Positions 10,300 to 19,439 of a stretch of DNA of 64,000 nt are shown piece by piece (position 1 is the stretch's first letter; every line of letters begins with the position of its first letter). This stretch comes from Rubrivivax sp. Lineage in GTDB: Bacteria; Pseudomonadota; Gammaproteobacteria; Burkholderiales; Burkholderiaceae_C. The DNA is taken from positions 155,810 through 219,809 of the forward strand of contig JALHPF010000004.1 of assembly GCA_022842595.1 (NCBI GenBank), in the 5' to 3' direction. The notes beneath the pieces were generated by a model. It saw nothing but the letters and a program-made list of their open reading frames with translations. It was not told the origin of the DNA and ran no database searches. The position numbers and the translations under genes are program-made.

Positions 10300-11340
10300 T
10301 CAGCTGCCCCAGCGGTAGCCGCCCAGCGGCCGGATGCCATGGGGCAGCACTTCGGCGAGCTGGTAGCCATGGACCGTGCCGCCGACGAAGGCGCCGAAGA
10401 CGAAGCTGCGGCCGGCGAACTCGAACACTTCCGGCTGGCTGTCCCACTGCCAGCTGCACTGCGTTTCGCAGCTTTTGCTTTCCAGTTCCACCGAGCTGAA
10501 CCAGCGTGATTCGTCGCTGATCTGCCGTGCGCGGCCGTCGGCGCCCTGCCAGCGCCACAGACGGATCATGACGAAAGCCCGTGCTGCGCCTTCGCCAGCC
10601 ACGGGCTGAGGCCGTGCGCTGGCGCCCAGCATCTGCAGGCGGGCGCCGCTGGCGAGCCGGTACTCGCTGGCGCCGCCGCGCAGCCGGTCCAGGCGGCCCA
10701 GCAGCTTCGGGGCGGGCGGGCAGCGCTGCGCCGGCGGGCAATGGGTGGTGTAGTCGCGCGCCCAGGCCTGGGTGTGGGCCGCCAGCTCGGGCCAGGCCTT
10801 CCAGGCAGCAGCGGGTACGGCGTGCGGGCGCAGGAAACGCGCGCTGCCGTCGCTGCTGAGCACGGTGCCGGCATCGCCGACTTCGGCAGCCCGGCCGGCC
10901 AGCACGAAGGCCACCGCGCCGCCGGCAGCGTCGCTGAAGTACAGGCCGCCCTGCACGGCGTGGCGGCGGCCGCGCCGGTCACGCCATTCGGTCGGCGTCG
11001 TGGCCAAGCCGTAGTGCGCGGCCACCAGGGCCGCGGGCAGGGGGCAGCGCAGCGGCTTGTCTTCGCCCTGCGGGTCGGCGATGACGCGGCAGGCTTGCAC
11101 GGCGGCTTCCACTGCCGGCGCCAGCATGTCCTGCAGGGCTTCGAGCTTGCCGCTGGCCCCGACGTCCTGTCCCGCTGGCGGCAGCGGCAGCGGCAGCGGC
11201 AGCAGCAGCGCCTGGCCGGTCTGAGGGTCGGGGTGCAGCACCGCCAGATGCGCCGCCGCTGCGCTGGCGGTGAAGGTCGACGCCAGGGCCAGGGCCGGCA
11301 GCAGCGCAGCCCATCGCCTGGAAAGCAGGTGCGCGCTCAA
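10300..11340 (-). CDS. Exported protein of unknown function
   Basis: About 346 residues. I recognise no family. The proposed TTG start overlaps the upstream gene's TGA (TTGA) and gives a plausible signal peptide (LSAHLLSRRWAALLPALALA, cleavage near SAAA); a GTG start at 11349 is an alternative. The mature protein is mixed alpha/beta with several cysteines (CRVIADPQG, CPPAQRCPP, SKSCETQCSW) that could form disulfides, and ends with a hydrophobic, glycine-rich segment. It follows an equally unrecognised exported protein without a gap, so the two probably work together in the envelope. Confidence 0.6.
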   Translation of the reverse strand: MSAHLLSRRWAALLPALALASTFTASAAAAHLAVLHPDPQTGQALLLPLPLPLPPAGQDVGASGKLEALQDMLAPAVEAAVQACRVIADPQGEDKPLRCPLPAALVAAHYGLATTPTEWRDRRGRRHAVQGGLYFSDAAGGAVAFVLAGRAAEVGDAGTVLSSDGSARFLRPHAVPAAAWKAWPELAAHTQAWARDYTTHCPPAQRCPPAPKLLGRLDRLRGGASEYRLASGARLQMLGASARPQPVAGEGAARAFVMIRLWRWQGADGRARQISDESRWFSSVELESKSCETQCSWQWDSQPEVFEFAGRSFVFGAFVGGTVHGYQLAEVLPHGIRPLGGYRWGS

Positions 11341-12197
11341 TCGAACCACCGCGAAAACGCCTGATCCCAGCCGGCCAGGTCGTAGCCTGTTCCGCGGGGC
11401 TTCAGCCGGAGGCGCAAGGGGGGCACGCCGTCGCTCCGCGTCGCCGTCAATTCCAGTTCGGTGGGGCCGCCGGCATGGGCGGGGTGCAAGCTCACGCGCA
11501 CCTGGGCGCTGACTCTGGCCGTACTGGGTGCCTCGTCCTGCAGGCAACGGTTGCCCGGCGCCCAGCGCCAATGCTCGGTGGGCACGGCCAGCACGGGCCG
11601 AAGGGTTCCGCCGTCATGCTGGAACAATCTGAACACCTGGTCGAGCCCCCCTTCGAACTGGCAGCGGTCGCGGAAGGTGCGCATACGCAGGCCGATGGCG
11701 GGCCGGCCTGGCGCCAGCTGCCAGGCCGTGGCGTCGAGCCGCAGGCTGTCGCGCGACAGCTCGGTCGCGCCGTTCACCTCCAGCGCGCTTCTGTGCGATG
11801 CCAGTACCTGCCGGCCGCCACGGCCCAGCAACACCAGCAGCAGCGGCTTCGTGGTGGTCTCGTCACCGTCGTAGATGAACGCGGCGACGGTCTGGCCGCG
11901 GGCCGCCTTCCAGGGCCTGCAGGTGGCGGCGATCAGCCGCCCGGCGGTCTCGGCTGTTTCGCCCGGTTGGTCGGTCGGCAGGCTGAATCGCGCCAGCCCG
12001 AAATGCCGGCCCACGGCTTGCATCATCGCTGCCGGGCAGGCGCTGGATTCGGCTCGGGTCGCGCCGGTATCGTTGGCGGCAGAAGGCGCCAGCGCCACTC
12101 GCGCCTGCCCCTGGGCGGTGCTGGCAGCGGCCAGAGCCAAAGCCAGCGCCAGCACGCTGCGCATGGCGATGGATCGGCCCCGCGGCTGTTGGCGCAT
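11337..12197 (-). CDS. Exported protein of unknown function
   Basis: A 286-residue protein. The ATG at 12197 is chosen because AGGAG sits nine bases upstream. It has a signal peptide with an arginine-rich start (MRQQPRGRS), a hydrophobic stretch and a likely cleavage after AQGQA. I recognise no domain. The mature region has a conserved-looking cysteine in ATCRPWKAARGQ and a FIYDGDETTTKP loop, consistent with a beta-rich periplasmic protein. Its stop overlaps the start of the next gene downstream, suggesting a two-gene unit divergent from the SUI1 gene. Confidence 0.6.
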   Translation of the reverse strand: MRQQPRGRSIAMRSVLALALALAAASTAQGQARVALAPSAANDTGATRAESSACPAAMMQAVGRHFGLARFSLPTDQPGETAETAGRLIAATCRPWKAARGQTVAAFIYDGDETTTKPLLLVLLGRGGRQVLASHRSALEVNGATELSRDSLRLDATAWQLAPGRPAIGLRMRTFRDRCQFEGGLDQVFRLFQHDGGTLRPVLAVPTEHWRWAPGNRCLQDEAPSTARVSAQVRVSLHPAHAGGPTELELTATRSDGVPPLRLRLKPRGTGYDLAGWDQAFSRWFD

Positions 12198-12331
12198 GTC
12201 GATGGCTCCTGCTACTGCGCGTCGCTGCACGCTGCGCACGAGCGGCGTTGTCCGTCTCGCGCCAAGATGTTAACCCTGGCCCCTGCGTGCTAACGTGCGG
12301 GCGCCCTGCCTGAACGAGCTGCAGAACTGCC

Positions 12332-12673
12332 ATGAGTCTGGTCTATTCCACCGAGGCAGGCCGCATGTGCCCGGCCTGCCGCCAACCGATCGCCGCCTGT
12401 CTGTGCAAGGCTCGTGCGCCGGGCCCGGCGGGCGATGGCATCGTGCGTGTCAGCCGCGAAAAGCAGGGCCGCGCCGGCAAGCTGGTCACGGTGGTGCGGG
12501 GCCTGCAGGGCGACACTGCTGCTCTGGCCGGCTGGGGCAAGAAATTGCGCACGGCCTGCGGCGCCGGGGGGTCGGTGAAGGACGGCGTGCTGGAAGTCCA
12601 GGGCGACCATGTCGAGCGCGTCCTGGCGCTGCTGGCCGAGGCCGGCCTGCGCGGCAAGCGCGCCGGCGGCTGA
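12332..12673 (+). CDS. yciH: SUI1/YciH-family translation factor
   Basis: A 113-residue protein of the bacterial eIF1 (SUI1) family. The N-terminus has a small CPACRQPIAACLC motif that could bind zinc, a feature of many proteobacterial YciH proteins. The SUI1 fold follows from about residue 38: VRVSREKQGRAGKLVTVVRGL, then LAGWGKKLRTACGAGGSVKDG and an EVQGDHVERV helix. Family members bind the small ribosomal subunit and influence initiation fidelity, though their role in bacteria is still debated. Length matches the usual 105-115. Confidence 0.9.
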   Translation: MSLVYSTEAGRMCPACRQPIAACLCKARAPGPAGDGIVRVSREKQGRAGKLVTVVRGLQGDTAALAGWGKKLRTACGAGGSVKDGVLEVQGDHVERVLALLAEAGLRGKRAGG

Positions 12674-12696
12674 ACGCGCAAGCGTCTTCCGGGTCG

Positions 12697-13191
12697 TCAG
12701 GGCTTGGCTGCCGAAGCCGGCATGGCCGCGCCGGGCGCCCGGGTGACACGGACCTTGCCCCCGGTGGTGACCAGGATCACCGCCTCGCCGGGTGCGAAGT
12801 TCTCGTTGCCCTTGGCCTGGACGACCGCGCGGCGTTCGCCGCTTTTCAGCTGCAGCAGGATCTCGACCGCGTCTTCGCGGGTGGCCGTGCGTTCGATGAC
12901 GTTGCCGATGACGGCCCCGGCCACCGCGCCGATCACACCCACCGCCACGGCTTCGCGGCTGCCACCCACCGAACTGCCGGCGACACCACCGACGACAGCG
13001 CCGGCGGTGCCGCCGACGCCGCTTTGCGAGCCGTCGACCACGACCGGCCGCGTCGACAGCACGGTGGCGTCAAGCACCGTCGACAGGCGCTGGGCGTCAC
13101 TGCGGCTGACGACGTCGGGGCTGCTGGTACTGCAGGCGGCCAGCAAGGCGGCCAGGGCCAGCGTCAAAGCGGTTTTCGAGGGTGTCTTCAT
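12697..13191 (-). CDS. Glycine-zipper outer-membrane lipoprotein (SlyB/YMGG-like)
   Basis: A 164-residue lipoprotein with an N-terminal hydrophobic segment and lipobox LAAC at about residue 20. Residues about 57-98 form a glycine zipper (GVGGTAGAVVGGVAGSSVGG then GVIGAVAGAVIGNVI), the pattern of SlyB/OsmB-type lipoproteins that insert two small helices into the outer membrane. A small beta domain follows. It is convergent with the SUI1 gene. Such proteins affect envelope integrity, but the specific role is unknown. Confidence 0.8.
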   Translation of the reverse strand: MKTPSKTALTLALAALLAACSTSSPDVVSRSDAQRLSTVLDATVLSTRPVVVDGSQSGVGGTAGAVVGGVAGSSVGGSREAVAVGVIGAVAGAVIGNVIERTATREDAVEILLQLKSGERRAVVQAKGNENFAPGEAVILVTTGGKVRVTRAPGAAMPASAAKP

Positions 13192-13227
13192 GGCAACTCT
13201 GGTTCGCGCCTGCAGGAAAAGTTCAGA

Positions 13228-13785
13228 TCAGCCGTGCAGTCGCGACGAGCGCGGCACCGAAGCCAGAAGGAAGTCCATCTGGTCGGCCAGGATGCGCCGG
13301 CCGCGCAGGATCATGTCCTCGTGCAGGCTCGGGGTGTAGGGCAGGTACATCAGGCTCATGCGTGCTTCCTCGGGCAGTCGGCTGCCTTTCTGGCCGTTGC
13401 AGGTGCGGCAGGCGGTGATGCAGTTCATCCAGCTGTCGGCGCCGCCACGGGATACCGGCACGATGTGTTCGCGTGTCAGGTCGTCGAAGTGGAAATGGCC
13501 GCCGCAGTAGGCACAGATGCCGCGGTCGCGGGCAAACAGCTTGGGATTGCTCAGCGCCGGAGCCTGGCGCCAGGCCCGTGACGGGATGGACCCGCGCACG
13601 GCGACGATCGGGTGCAGTTCGATCCGGCTTTGCAGGCCCGTGCTGCGCTGCATGCCGCCGCGAAGCACCTGGAAGGCATCGCCCAGCGTCCAGGCAATGC
13701 TGTCGCTGGCATAAAGCACGGCCGCTTCGCGTGGCGAGATCCACGCCTGGGGGCGGCCCGAAATGTCGAGCTGCAGGACGTCCAT
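13228..13785 (-). CDS. HNH endonuclease family protein
   Basis: A 185-residue protein with a clear HNH nuclease module: two CxxC pairs (CAYCGGHF and CRTCNGQKG) that bind a structural zinc, and the catalytic DDLTREHIVPVSRGG (histidine of the beta-beta-alpha fold) with an asparagine in SWMNCITACRTC. The N-terminal 80 residues are a separate conserved segment (WISPREAAVLYASDSIAWTL). This stand-alone form is common in Burkholderiales chromosomes and is not linked here to restriction or phage genes. The biological target is unknown. A possible -10 (TACTCT, 13793-13798) lies seven bases before the ATG. Confidence 0.85.
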   Translation of the reverse strand: MDVLQLDISGRPQAWISPREAAVLYASDSIAWTLGDAFQVLRGGMQRSTGLQSRIELHPIVAVRGSIPSRAWRQAPALSNPKLFARDRGICAYCGGHFHFDDLTREHIVPVSRGGADSWMNCITACRTCNGQKGSRLPEEARMSLMYLPYTPSLHEDMILRGRRILADQMDFLLASVPRSSRLHG

Positions 13786-13894
13786 CAGACGAAGAGTAGC
13801 TGATTCGTGCGAAAGCCTGCTGACGCGCGACTTCTAAGCGCCGCACCCTAGAAATTTTCGCCTTCCGTGATGACCTGATGCCCTGGTTCTCTGC

Positions 13895-13918
13895 AAAATA
13901 GAACGACCGTTCGATTTT
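13895..13918. promoter_or_regulatory. Palindromic operator, probably bound by the adjacent TetR regulator
   Basis: A near-perfect 24-base palindrome: outer arms AAAAT and ATTTT, inner arms GAACG and CGTTC separated by two bases; only the single positions between the inner and outer arms and the centre are asymmetric. It lies about 55 bases upstream of the TetR gene. Size and symmetry are typical of TetR operators, and autoregulation plus control of the beta-oxidation genes is inferred. Confidence 0.65.
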
Positions 13919-13973
13919 CTGTCTGCGTGCTCGTCCGCACCGACCCCCGGCCCCAACCCGCGACCTGCCAACC

Positions 13974-14684
13974 GTGACCACCCAAACACCGCCCGACGTC
14001 AACCTGCAGCGTGCTGCCAGCGACAACGCCCGCGCCTTGCAGCGGCCGCTGCACAAGGGCCAGCAGACGCGGGCTGCCATCCTGGACGCCGCGCTGGGCC
14101 TGGCCTCGCACATGGGGCTGGAAGGTCTGTCGATCGGCGCGCTGGCCGAGCTGATGCAGATGTCCAAGAGCGGCGTGTTCGCGCACTTCGGCTCGCGTGA
14201 GGAACTGCAGATCTCGGTGATTCGCGAATACCACGCCCGCTTCGAGGAAGAAGTCTTCTTCCCGGCGATCGCCGAGCCCCGCGGCCTGCCGCGGCTACAG
14301 GCGCTTTTCGAACGCTGGGTGCGGCGCGTCTCGGTGGAACTCGACAGCGGCTGCATCTACATCAGCGGCGCCGTCGAATTCGACGACCGGCCCGGCCCGG
14401 TGCGCGACGCCCTGGCCGAGATGGTTCGGGCCTGGCATGCGGCGCTGGAGCGCGCCATCCGCATGGCCATTGCCGCAGGCCAGCTCAAGCCCGACACCGA
14501 CCCGGCGCAGCTGCTGTTCGAGGTCCACGGCCTGATCCTGGCCCTGCACCACGACGCGCGCTTCCTGCGCAACCCCGGGGTGCTCGACCGCGCCCGCGCC
14601 GGCTTCGCCCGCCTGCTGGCCAGCCATCTGGCGCACCAGCTCCCCGATCCCCGATTTCCTGTTCCCCACCGCCTTCCGGAGTAA
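13974..14684 (+). CDS. TetR-family regulator of the beta-oxidation cluster
   Basis: A 236-residue protein with a GTG start. Residues about 28-75 form the TetR DNA-binding domain (RAAILDAALGLASHMGLEG, then LAELMQMSKSGVFAHFGSRE as the helix-turn-helix). The C-terminal ligand domain is all-helical and ends with a TetR_C-type segment (LLFEVHGLILALHHDARFL). It lies four bases upstream of the acyl-CoA dehydrogenase gene and heads the operon. By analogy with PsrA/FadP-type regulators it probably releases DNA when bound to a long-chain acyl-CoA; ligand identity is inferred. A palindromic operator lies in its leader. Confidence 0.85.
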   Translation: MTTQTPPDVNLQRAASDNARALQRPLHKGQQTRAAILDAALGLASHMGLEGLSIGALAELMQMSKSGVFAHFGSREELQISVIREYHARFEEEVFFPAIAEPRGLPRLQALFERWVRRVSVELDSGCIYISGAVEFDDRPGPVRDALAEMVRAWHAALERAIRMAIAAGQLKPDTDPAQLLFEVHGLILALHHDARFLRNPGVLDRARAGFARLLASHLAHQLPDPRFPVPHRLPE

Positions 14685-14687
14685 GCC

Positions 14688-16487
14688 ATGGCCACCTACA
14701 CCCCGCCCCTGCGCGACATGCAGTTCGTCATGCACGAACTGCTGAACGTCACCGACGAGCTGAAGATGCTGCCGCGTCATGCCGACATCGACGCCGACAC
14801 CCTGAACGCGGTGCTGGAAGAAGGTGGCAAGTTCGCCGCCGAGGTGCTGGCACCGCTGAACCTGAGCGGCGACATGGAAGGCTGCACGCTCGACAAGGCC
14901 ACGCACGAAGTGCGCACGCCGCTGGGCTTCAAGGACGCCTATGCCCAGTACGTGCAGGGCGGCTGGCCGGCGCTGTCGGGCGACCCGGCCTATGGCGGCC
15001 AGGGTCTGCCGCTGGTCGTGAACCAGTGCTTCTACGAGATGATGAACAGCGCCAACCAGGCCTGGACGATGTACCCGGGCCTGAGCCACGGCGCCTACGA
15101 ATGCCTGCACGCCCACGGCACCGAGGCGCAGAAGGCCACCTACCTGCCCAAGCTGACCAGCGGCGAATGGACCGGCACGATGTGCCTGACCGAGCCGCAC
15201 TGCGGCACCGACCTGGGCATGCTGCGAACCAAGGCCGAGCCGGTCGCGGGCGCGCCCGAAGGCACCTACAAGCTCACGGGCCAGAAGATCTTCATCAGCG
15301 CCGGCGAACACGATCTGGCCGCCAACATCATCCACCTGGTGCTGGCCCGTCTGCCCGACGCGCCGGTGGGCAGCAAGGGCATCAGCCTGTTCGTCGTGCC
15401 CAAGTTCCTGGTCAACGCCGATGGCAGCGTGGGCGAACGCAACCCCATCTTCTGCAGTGCGCTCGAACACAAGATGGGCATCCACGGCAACGCCACCTGC
15501 CAGATGATGCTGGACGGCGCCACGGGCACCCTGGTCGGCCAGCCGCACAAGGGCCTGGCGGCGATGTTCGTGATGATGAACGCCGCCCGCCTGGGCGTGG
15601 GCAACCAGAGCCTGGGCCTGACGGAAATGGCCTACCAGAAGGCCGTGGTCTACGCCAAGGACCGCATCCAGATGCGCAGCCTGTCGGGCCCGAAGTCGCC
15701 CGAGAAGGCGGCCGACCCGATCATCGTCCACCCCGACGTGCGCAAGATGCTGCTGACCGCCCGCGCCTATGCCGAAGGCGGCCGCGCGCTGGCGATCTAC
15801 ACCGCGCTCTTGATCGACAAGGAACTGAGCACCGACGACGAGGACGAGCGCAAGGAAGCTGCCGACCTGGTGGCCCTGCTCACGCCCATCATCAAGGCCT
15901 TCTTCACCGACAACGGCTGGCTCGCCACGTCGCACTGCCTGCAGGTGTTCGGCGGCCACGGCTACATCCGCGAATGGGGCATGGAACAGCTGGTGCGCGA
16001 TGCCCGCATCAACATGATCTACGAAGGCACGAACACCATCCAGAGCCTGGACCTGCTGGGCCGCAAGGTGCTGGGTGACAACGGCGCCAAGCTGAAGAAG
16101 TTCGGACGTCTGGTGCAGACCTTCGTCGAGGACGAAGGCACGAACGAGGACATGCAGGAATTCATCAACCCGCTGGCCGACCTGGGCGACAAGATCACCA
16201 AGCTGACCACCGAGCTCGGCATGAAGGCCTTCCAGAATCCCGACGAAGTGGGCGGCGCGGCCGTGGACTACCTGCGCGTGGCCGGCCATCTGGTGTTCGC
16301 CTACTTCTGGGCGCGCATGGCCAAGATCGCGCTGGAGAAGAAAGACAGCGGCGACCCGTTCTACACCGCCAAGCTGCACACCGCCCGCTTCTATTTCGCC
16401 AAGCTGCTGCCCGAAACTGCCGGCCTGATCCGCACCGCGCGCAGCGGCGTGGCGCCGCTCCTGGCGATGGACGAAGCCCTGTTCTGA
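14688..16487 (+). CDS. Acyl-CoA dehydrogenase
   Basis: A 599-residue FAD enzyme of the long acyl-CoA dehydrogenase group with an extra C-terminal domain. It would introduce the trans-2 double bond in acyl-CoA, passing electrons to ETF. Visible features: the N-terminal helical domain, the FAD/substrate segment CLTEPHCGTDLGMLRTKA, KIFISAGEHD, the catalytic glutamate in MIYEGTNTIQSLDLLGRK and a 120-residue tail. The group includes DmdC-like (methylmercaptopropionyl-CoA) enzymes, so chain-length preference cannot be read from sequence. It is co-transcribed with the following FadB and thiolase genes. Confidence 0.9.
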   Translation: MATYTPPLRDMQFVMHELLNVTDELKMLPRHADIDADTLNAVLEEGGKFAAEVLAPLNLSGDMEGCTLDKATHEVRTPLGFKDAYAQYVQGGWPALSGDPAYGGQGLPLVVNQCFYEMMNSANQAWTMYPGLSHGAYECLHAHGTEAQKATYLPKLTSGEWTGTMCLTEPHCGTDLGMLRTKAEPVAGAPEGTYKLTGQKIFISAGEHDLAANIIHLVLARLPDAPVGSKGISLFVVPKFLVNADGSVGERNPIFCSALEHKMGIHGNATCQMMLDGATGTLVGQPHKGLAAMFVMMNAARLGVGNQSLGLTEMAYQKAVVYAKDRIQMRSLSGPKSPEKAADPIIVHPDVRKMLLTARAYAEGGRALAIYTALLIDKELSTDDEDERKEAADLVALLTPIIKAFFTDNGWLATSHCLQVFGGHGYIREWGMEQLVRDARINMIYEGTNTIQSLDLLGRKVLGDNGAKLKKFGRLVQTFVEDEGTNEDMQEFINPLADLGDKITKLTTELGMKAFQNPDEVGGAAVDYLRVAGHLVFAYFWARMAKIALEKKDSGDPFYTAKLHTARFYFAKLLPETAGLIRTARSGVAPLLAMDEALF

Positions 16488-16533
16488 ACCCTGTCGCCCG
16501 ACACCCCGCGACAACAACGAAGGAGACACGACC

Positions 16534-16986
16534 ATGAGCCGACTGATTTCGAAGACCCTGACCGCCCTGCTGCTCGCCGCTGCCCCTGCCCTGGTCCTGG
16601 CCCAGGCCACGCCGGTGGGTGTGTGGAAGACCATCGACGACAAGACCAACACCGAAAAGGCGCAACTGCGCATCACCGAGACCGGCGGCGTCTTCAGCGC
16701 CAAGATCGAGAAGCTGCTGGCCGCCGATGCCAAGCAGGACGGCGTCTGCGACAAGTGCCCCGACGACCGCAAGGACAAGCCGATGATCGGCCTGGAAGTC
16801 ATGCGCGGCGTGAAGAAGGCCAGCGCCGACAACACCTGGGACGGCGGCACCATCCTCGACGCCGCCGAGGGCAAGATCTACAAGGTGCGCCTGCAGCCGG
16901 TCGAAGGTGGCAAGAAGCTCGAAGTCCGCGGTTATGTCGGCATGCCGATGCTGGGCCGCACCCAAACCTGGATCCGTGTTGAATAA
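16534..16986 (+). CDS. DUF2147-family periplasmic protein
   Basis: A 150-residue protein with a cleavable signal peptide (ends LVLAQA). The mature part has the DUF2147 pattern: GVWKTIDDKTNTEKAQLRI, a CDKCPDD motif, GLEVMRGVKKA, WDGGTILDAAEGKIYK and a final RTQTWIRV. The fold is a small lipocalin-like barrel. The function is unknown, but the gene is repeatedly found inside beta-oxidation operons, as here between acyl-CoA dehydrogenase and FadB. AAGGAG lies about ten bases before the ATG. Confidence 0.85.
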   Translation: MSRLISKTLTALLLAAAPALVLAQATPVGVWKTIDDKTNTEKAQLRITETGGVFSAKIEKLLAADAKQDGVCDKCPDDRKDKPMIGLEVMRGVKKASADNTWDGGTILDAAEGKIYKVRLQPVEGGKKLEVRGYVGMPMLGRTQTWIRVE

Positions 16987-16996
16987 GGACACTCCG

Positions 16997-19417
16997 ATGA
17001 ACCGATTCCAAGTCCGCAAGGTCGCCGTGCTCGGCGCCGGCGTCATGGGCGCGCAGATCGCGGCCCACCTCGTCAACTGCAAGGTGCCGGTCGTGCTGTT
17101 CGATCTTCCTGCGAAGGAAGGCTCGAAGAACGGCATCGTCACCAAGGCCATCGAAGGCCTGAAGAAGCTCAAGCCCGCGCCGCTGGGCGTGCCCGAGGAC
17201 GCCGCGCTGATCCAGGCCGCCAACTACGAAGAGCACCTGGCCCTGCTGGGCGAGTGCGACCTGGTCATCGAGGCGATCGCCGAGCGCATGGACTGGAAGC
17301 TGGCGCTGTACGAGAAGATTGCGCCGGCCCTGGCGCCGCATGCCATCGTCGCCAGCAATACCTCGGGCCTGTCGATCACCAGGCTGAGCGAAGTGCTGCC
17401 CGACAGCATCAAGCCGCGCTTCTGCGGCATCCACTTCTTCAACCCGCCGCGCTACATGGCGCTGGTGGAACTGATCAACACCCCTACCACCGAAGGCCGG
17501 GTGCTGGACGACCTGGAAGGCTTCGTCACCACCTATCTCGGCAAGAGCGTGGTGCGGGCCAAGGACACGCCGAACTTCATCGCCAACCGCGTGGGCATCG
17601 CCGGCATGCTGGCGACGATGAAGGAGGCCGAGACCTTCGGCCTGAGCGTTGACGTCGTCGACGACCTCACGGGCAAGAAGCTCGGCCGCGCCAGCAGCGG
17701 CACCTTCCGCACCGCCGACGTGGTGGGCCTGGACACGATGGCGCATGTCATCAAGACGCTGCAGGACAACCTGGGGCCTGAACAAAGCAACGACCCGTTC
17801 TTCGCCAGCTACGCCACCCCGCCTGTGCTGGAAGGCCTGATCAAGGCCGGCGCGCTGGGCCAGAAGGCCGGCGCCGGCTTCTACAAGAAGGTGGGCAAGG
17901 ACATCCTGCGCCTGGACCCGGCCAAGCAGGACTACGTTGCGGCGGGCGGCAAGGCCGACGAGATCGTCGCCCGCATGCTGAAGAAGCCGCCGGCCGAGCG
18001 CCTGAAGCTGCTGCGCGAAAGCAAGAACCCGCAGGCGCAGTTCCTGTGGGCCATCCTGCGCGACGCCTTCCATTACGCGGCCGTGCACCTGGGCGATATC
18101 GCCGACAGCGCGCGCGACGTCGACTTCGCCATGCGCTGGGGCTTCGGCATGCAGCAGGGCCCGTTCGAGCTGTGGCAGGCCGCAGGCTGGCTGCAGGTCG
18201 CCAACTGGGTCAAGGAAGACATCGATGCCGGCAAGGCGCTGAGCAGCGCACCTCTGCCGGCCTGGGTGTTCGAAGGCCCGGTCGCCAGCCACGGCGGCGT
18301 GCACCAGCCCGAAGGCTCGTGGAGCGCGGCGCATGCCCGCTTCGTGGCGCCCAGCACGCTGCCCGTCTACCAGCGCCAGCATTTCCGCGACAGCGTGTTC
18401 GGCGCGGGCGCCGCCGAGCCACTGAAGGCCGGTACCGAACTTTTCAGGAACGACGAGGCACGGGTGTGGACGCTGGACGGCGAGGTCGCCATCCTCAGCA
18501 TCACCGCCAAGCTGCACCTCATCAGCCCGCTGGTGGTGGAAGCGCTGTTGAAGGCCATCGAGATCGCTGAAGGCGGCTACAAGGGCTTGGTGATCTGGTC
18601 GCCGGACGACGTGTTCTCGGCCGGTGCCAACCTCGAAGCGCTGATGCCGGTGTTCATGAAGTCAGGCGCCAAGGGCATCGCACCCGAGGTGAAGAAGCTG
18701 CAGGACGCCTTCCTGCGCATGCGCTATGCCAGCGTGCCGGTGGTCGCTGCGATGCGCGGCATCGCGCTCGGCGGTGGCTGCGAGATGGCGGTGTATGCGT
18801 CGCGTCGCGTGGCGGCGATGGAGACCTATGTCGGCCTCGTCGAAGTGGGCGTGGGCCTGGTGCCGGCAGGTGGCGGCCTGGCCTACATCGCACGCCGCGG
18901 CGCGGAGATGGCCAACGCCGGTAACTCTCAAAACCCGGCCAACGCCGACATCATGAAGTTCGTCACCGACGGCTTCACCAATGCCGCGATGGCCAAGGTG
19001 GGCACCAGTGCCATCGAGAGCCGAAAGCTGGGTTACCTGCTGTGGAGCGACGTGGTCGTGCCGCACAAGGACGAATTGCTCTTTGTCGCCTGCGCCCAGG
19101 CCAAGGCCATGGCCGACAGCGGCTACCGCGCGCCGACCAAGGCCATGTTCCCGGTGGCCGGCCGCAGTGCCATCGCCACCATCATGGGCCAGCTGGCCAA
19201 CATGCGCGACGGCGGCTTCATCAGCGCGCACGACTTCCACATCAGCACCCTGATCGCACAGGCTGTTTGCGGTGGCGAGGTCGATGCCGGCAGCCTGGTG
19301 ACGGAGGAATACATCATGGCCCTGGAGCGCAAGGCGTTCTGCAGCCTGCTGGAGCACCCGAAGTCGCAGGAGCGAATCATGGGCATGCTTTCGACGGGCA
19401 AGCCTGTCCGCAACTGA
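16997..19417 (+). CDS. fadB: Bifunctional 3-hydroxyacyl-CoA dehydrogenase / enoyl-CoA hydratase
   Basis: An 806-residue fusion catalysing hydration of trans-2-enoyl-CoA and oxidation of the 3-hydroxyacyl-CoA. Order of domains is dehydrogenase first: NAD-binding VAVLGAGVMGAQIAAHL (residues 6-25), IKPRFCGIHFFNPP, and a second 3HCDH_C region; the crotonase domain lies at about 490-700 (AMRGIALGGGCEMAV, VEVGVGLVPAGGG with its glutamate). This is the reverse of the E. coli FadB order but is the usual form in Burkholderiales. The start ATG at 16997 gives the canonical N-terminus. The thiolase partner follows 22 bases later. Confidence 0.93.
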   Translation: MNRFQVRKVAVLGAGVMGAQIAAHLVNCKVPVVLFDLPAKEGSKNGIVTKAIEGLKKLKPAPLGVPEDAALIQAANYEEHLALLGECDLVIEAIAERMDWKLALYEKIAPALAPHAIVASNTSGLSITRLSEVLPDSIKPRFCGIHFFNPPRYMALVELINTPTTEGRVLDDLEGFVTTYLGKSVVRAKDTPNFIANRVGIAGMLATMKEAETFGLSVDVVDDLTGKKLGRASSGTFRTADVVGLDTMAHVIKTLQDNLGPEQSNDPFFASYATPPVLEGLIKAGALGQKAGAGFYKKVGKDILRLDPAKQDYVAAGGKADEIVARMLKKPPAERLKLLRESKNPQAQFLWAILRDAFHYAAVHLGDIADSARDVDFAMRWGFGMQQGPFELWQAAGWLQVANWVKEDIDAGKALSSAPLPAWVFEGPVASHGGVHQPEGSWSAAHARFVAPSTLPVYQRQHFRDSVFGAGAAEPLKAGTELFRNDEARVWTLDGEVAILSITAKLHLISPLVVEALLKAIEIAEGGYKGLVIWSPDDVFSAGANLEALMPVFMKSGAKGIAPEVKKLQDAFLRMRYASVPVVAAMRGIALGGGCEMAVYASRRVAAMETYVGLVEVGVGLVPAGGGLAYIARRGAEMANAGNSQNPANADIMKFVTDGFTNAAMAKVGTSAIESRKLGYLLWSDVVVPHKDELLFVACAQAKAMADSGYRAPTKAMFPVAGRSAIATIMGQLANMRDGGFISAHDFHISTLIAQAVCGGEVDAGSLVTEEYIMALERKAFCSLLEHPKSQERIMGMLSTGKPVRN

Positions 19418-19439
19418 TCGCGAAGTGAAGGACACCGAC

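Noticed and set aside
13228..13785. HNH nuclease as part of a defence or phage system
   Set aside because: No restriction, methylase, CRISPR or phage genes adjoin it, and the form is a common stand-alone chromosomal gene in this order.
16997..19417. Reversed domain order of FadB as a novelty
   Set aside because: Dehydrogenase-first FadB proteins are the usual form in many Burkholderiales and alphaproteobacteria.
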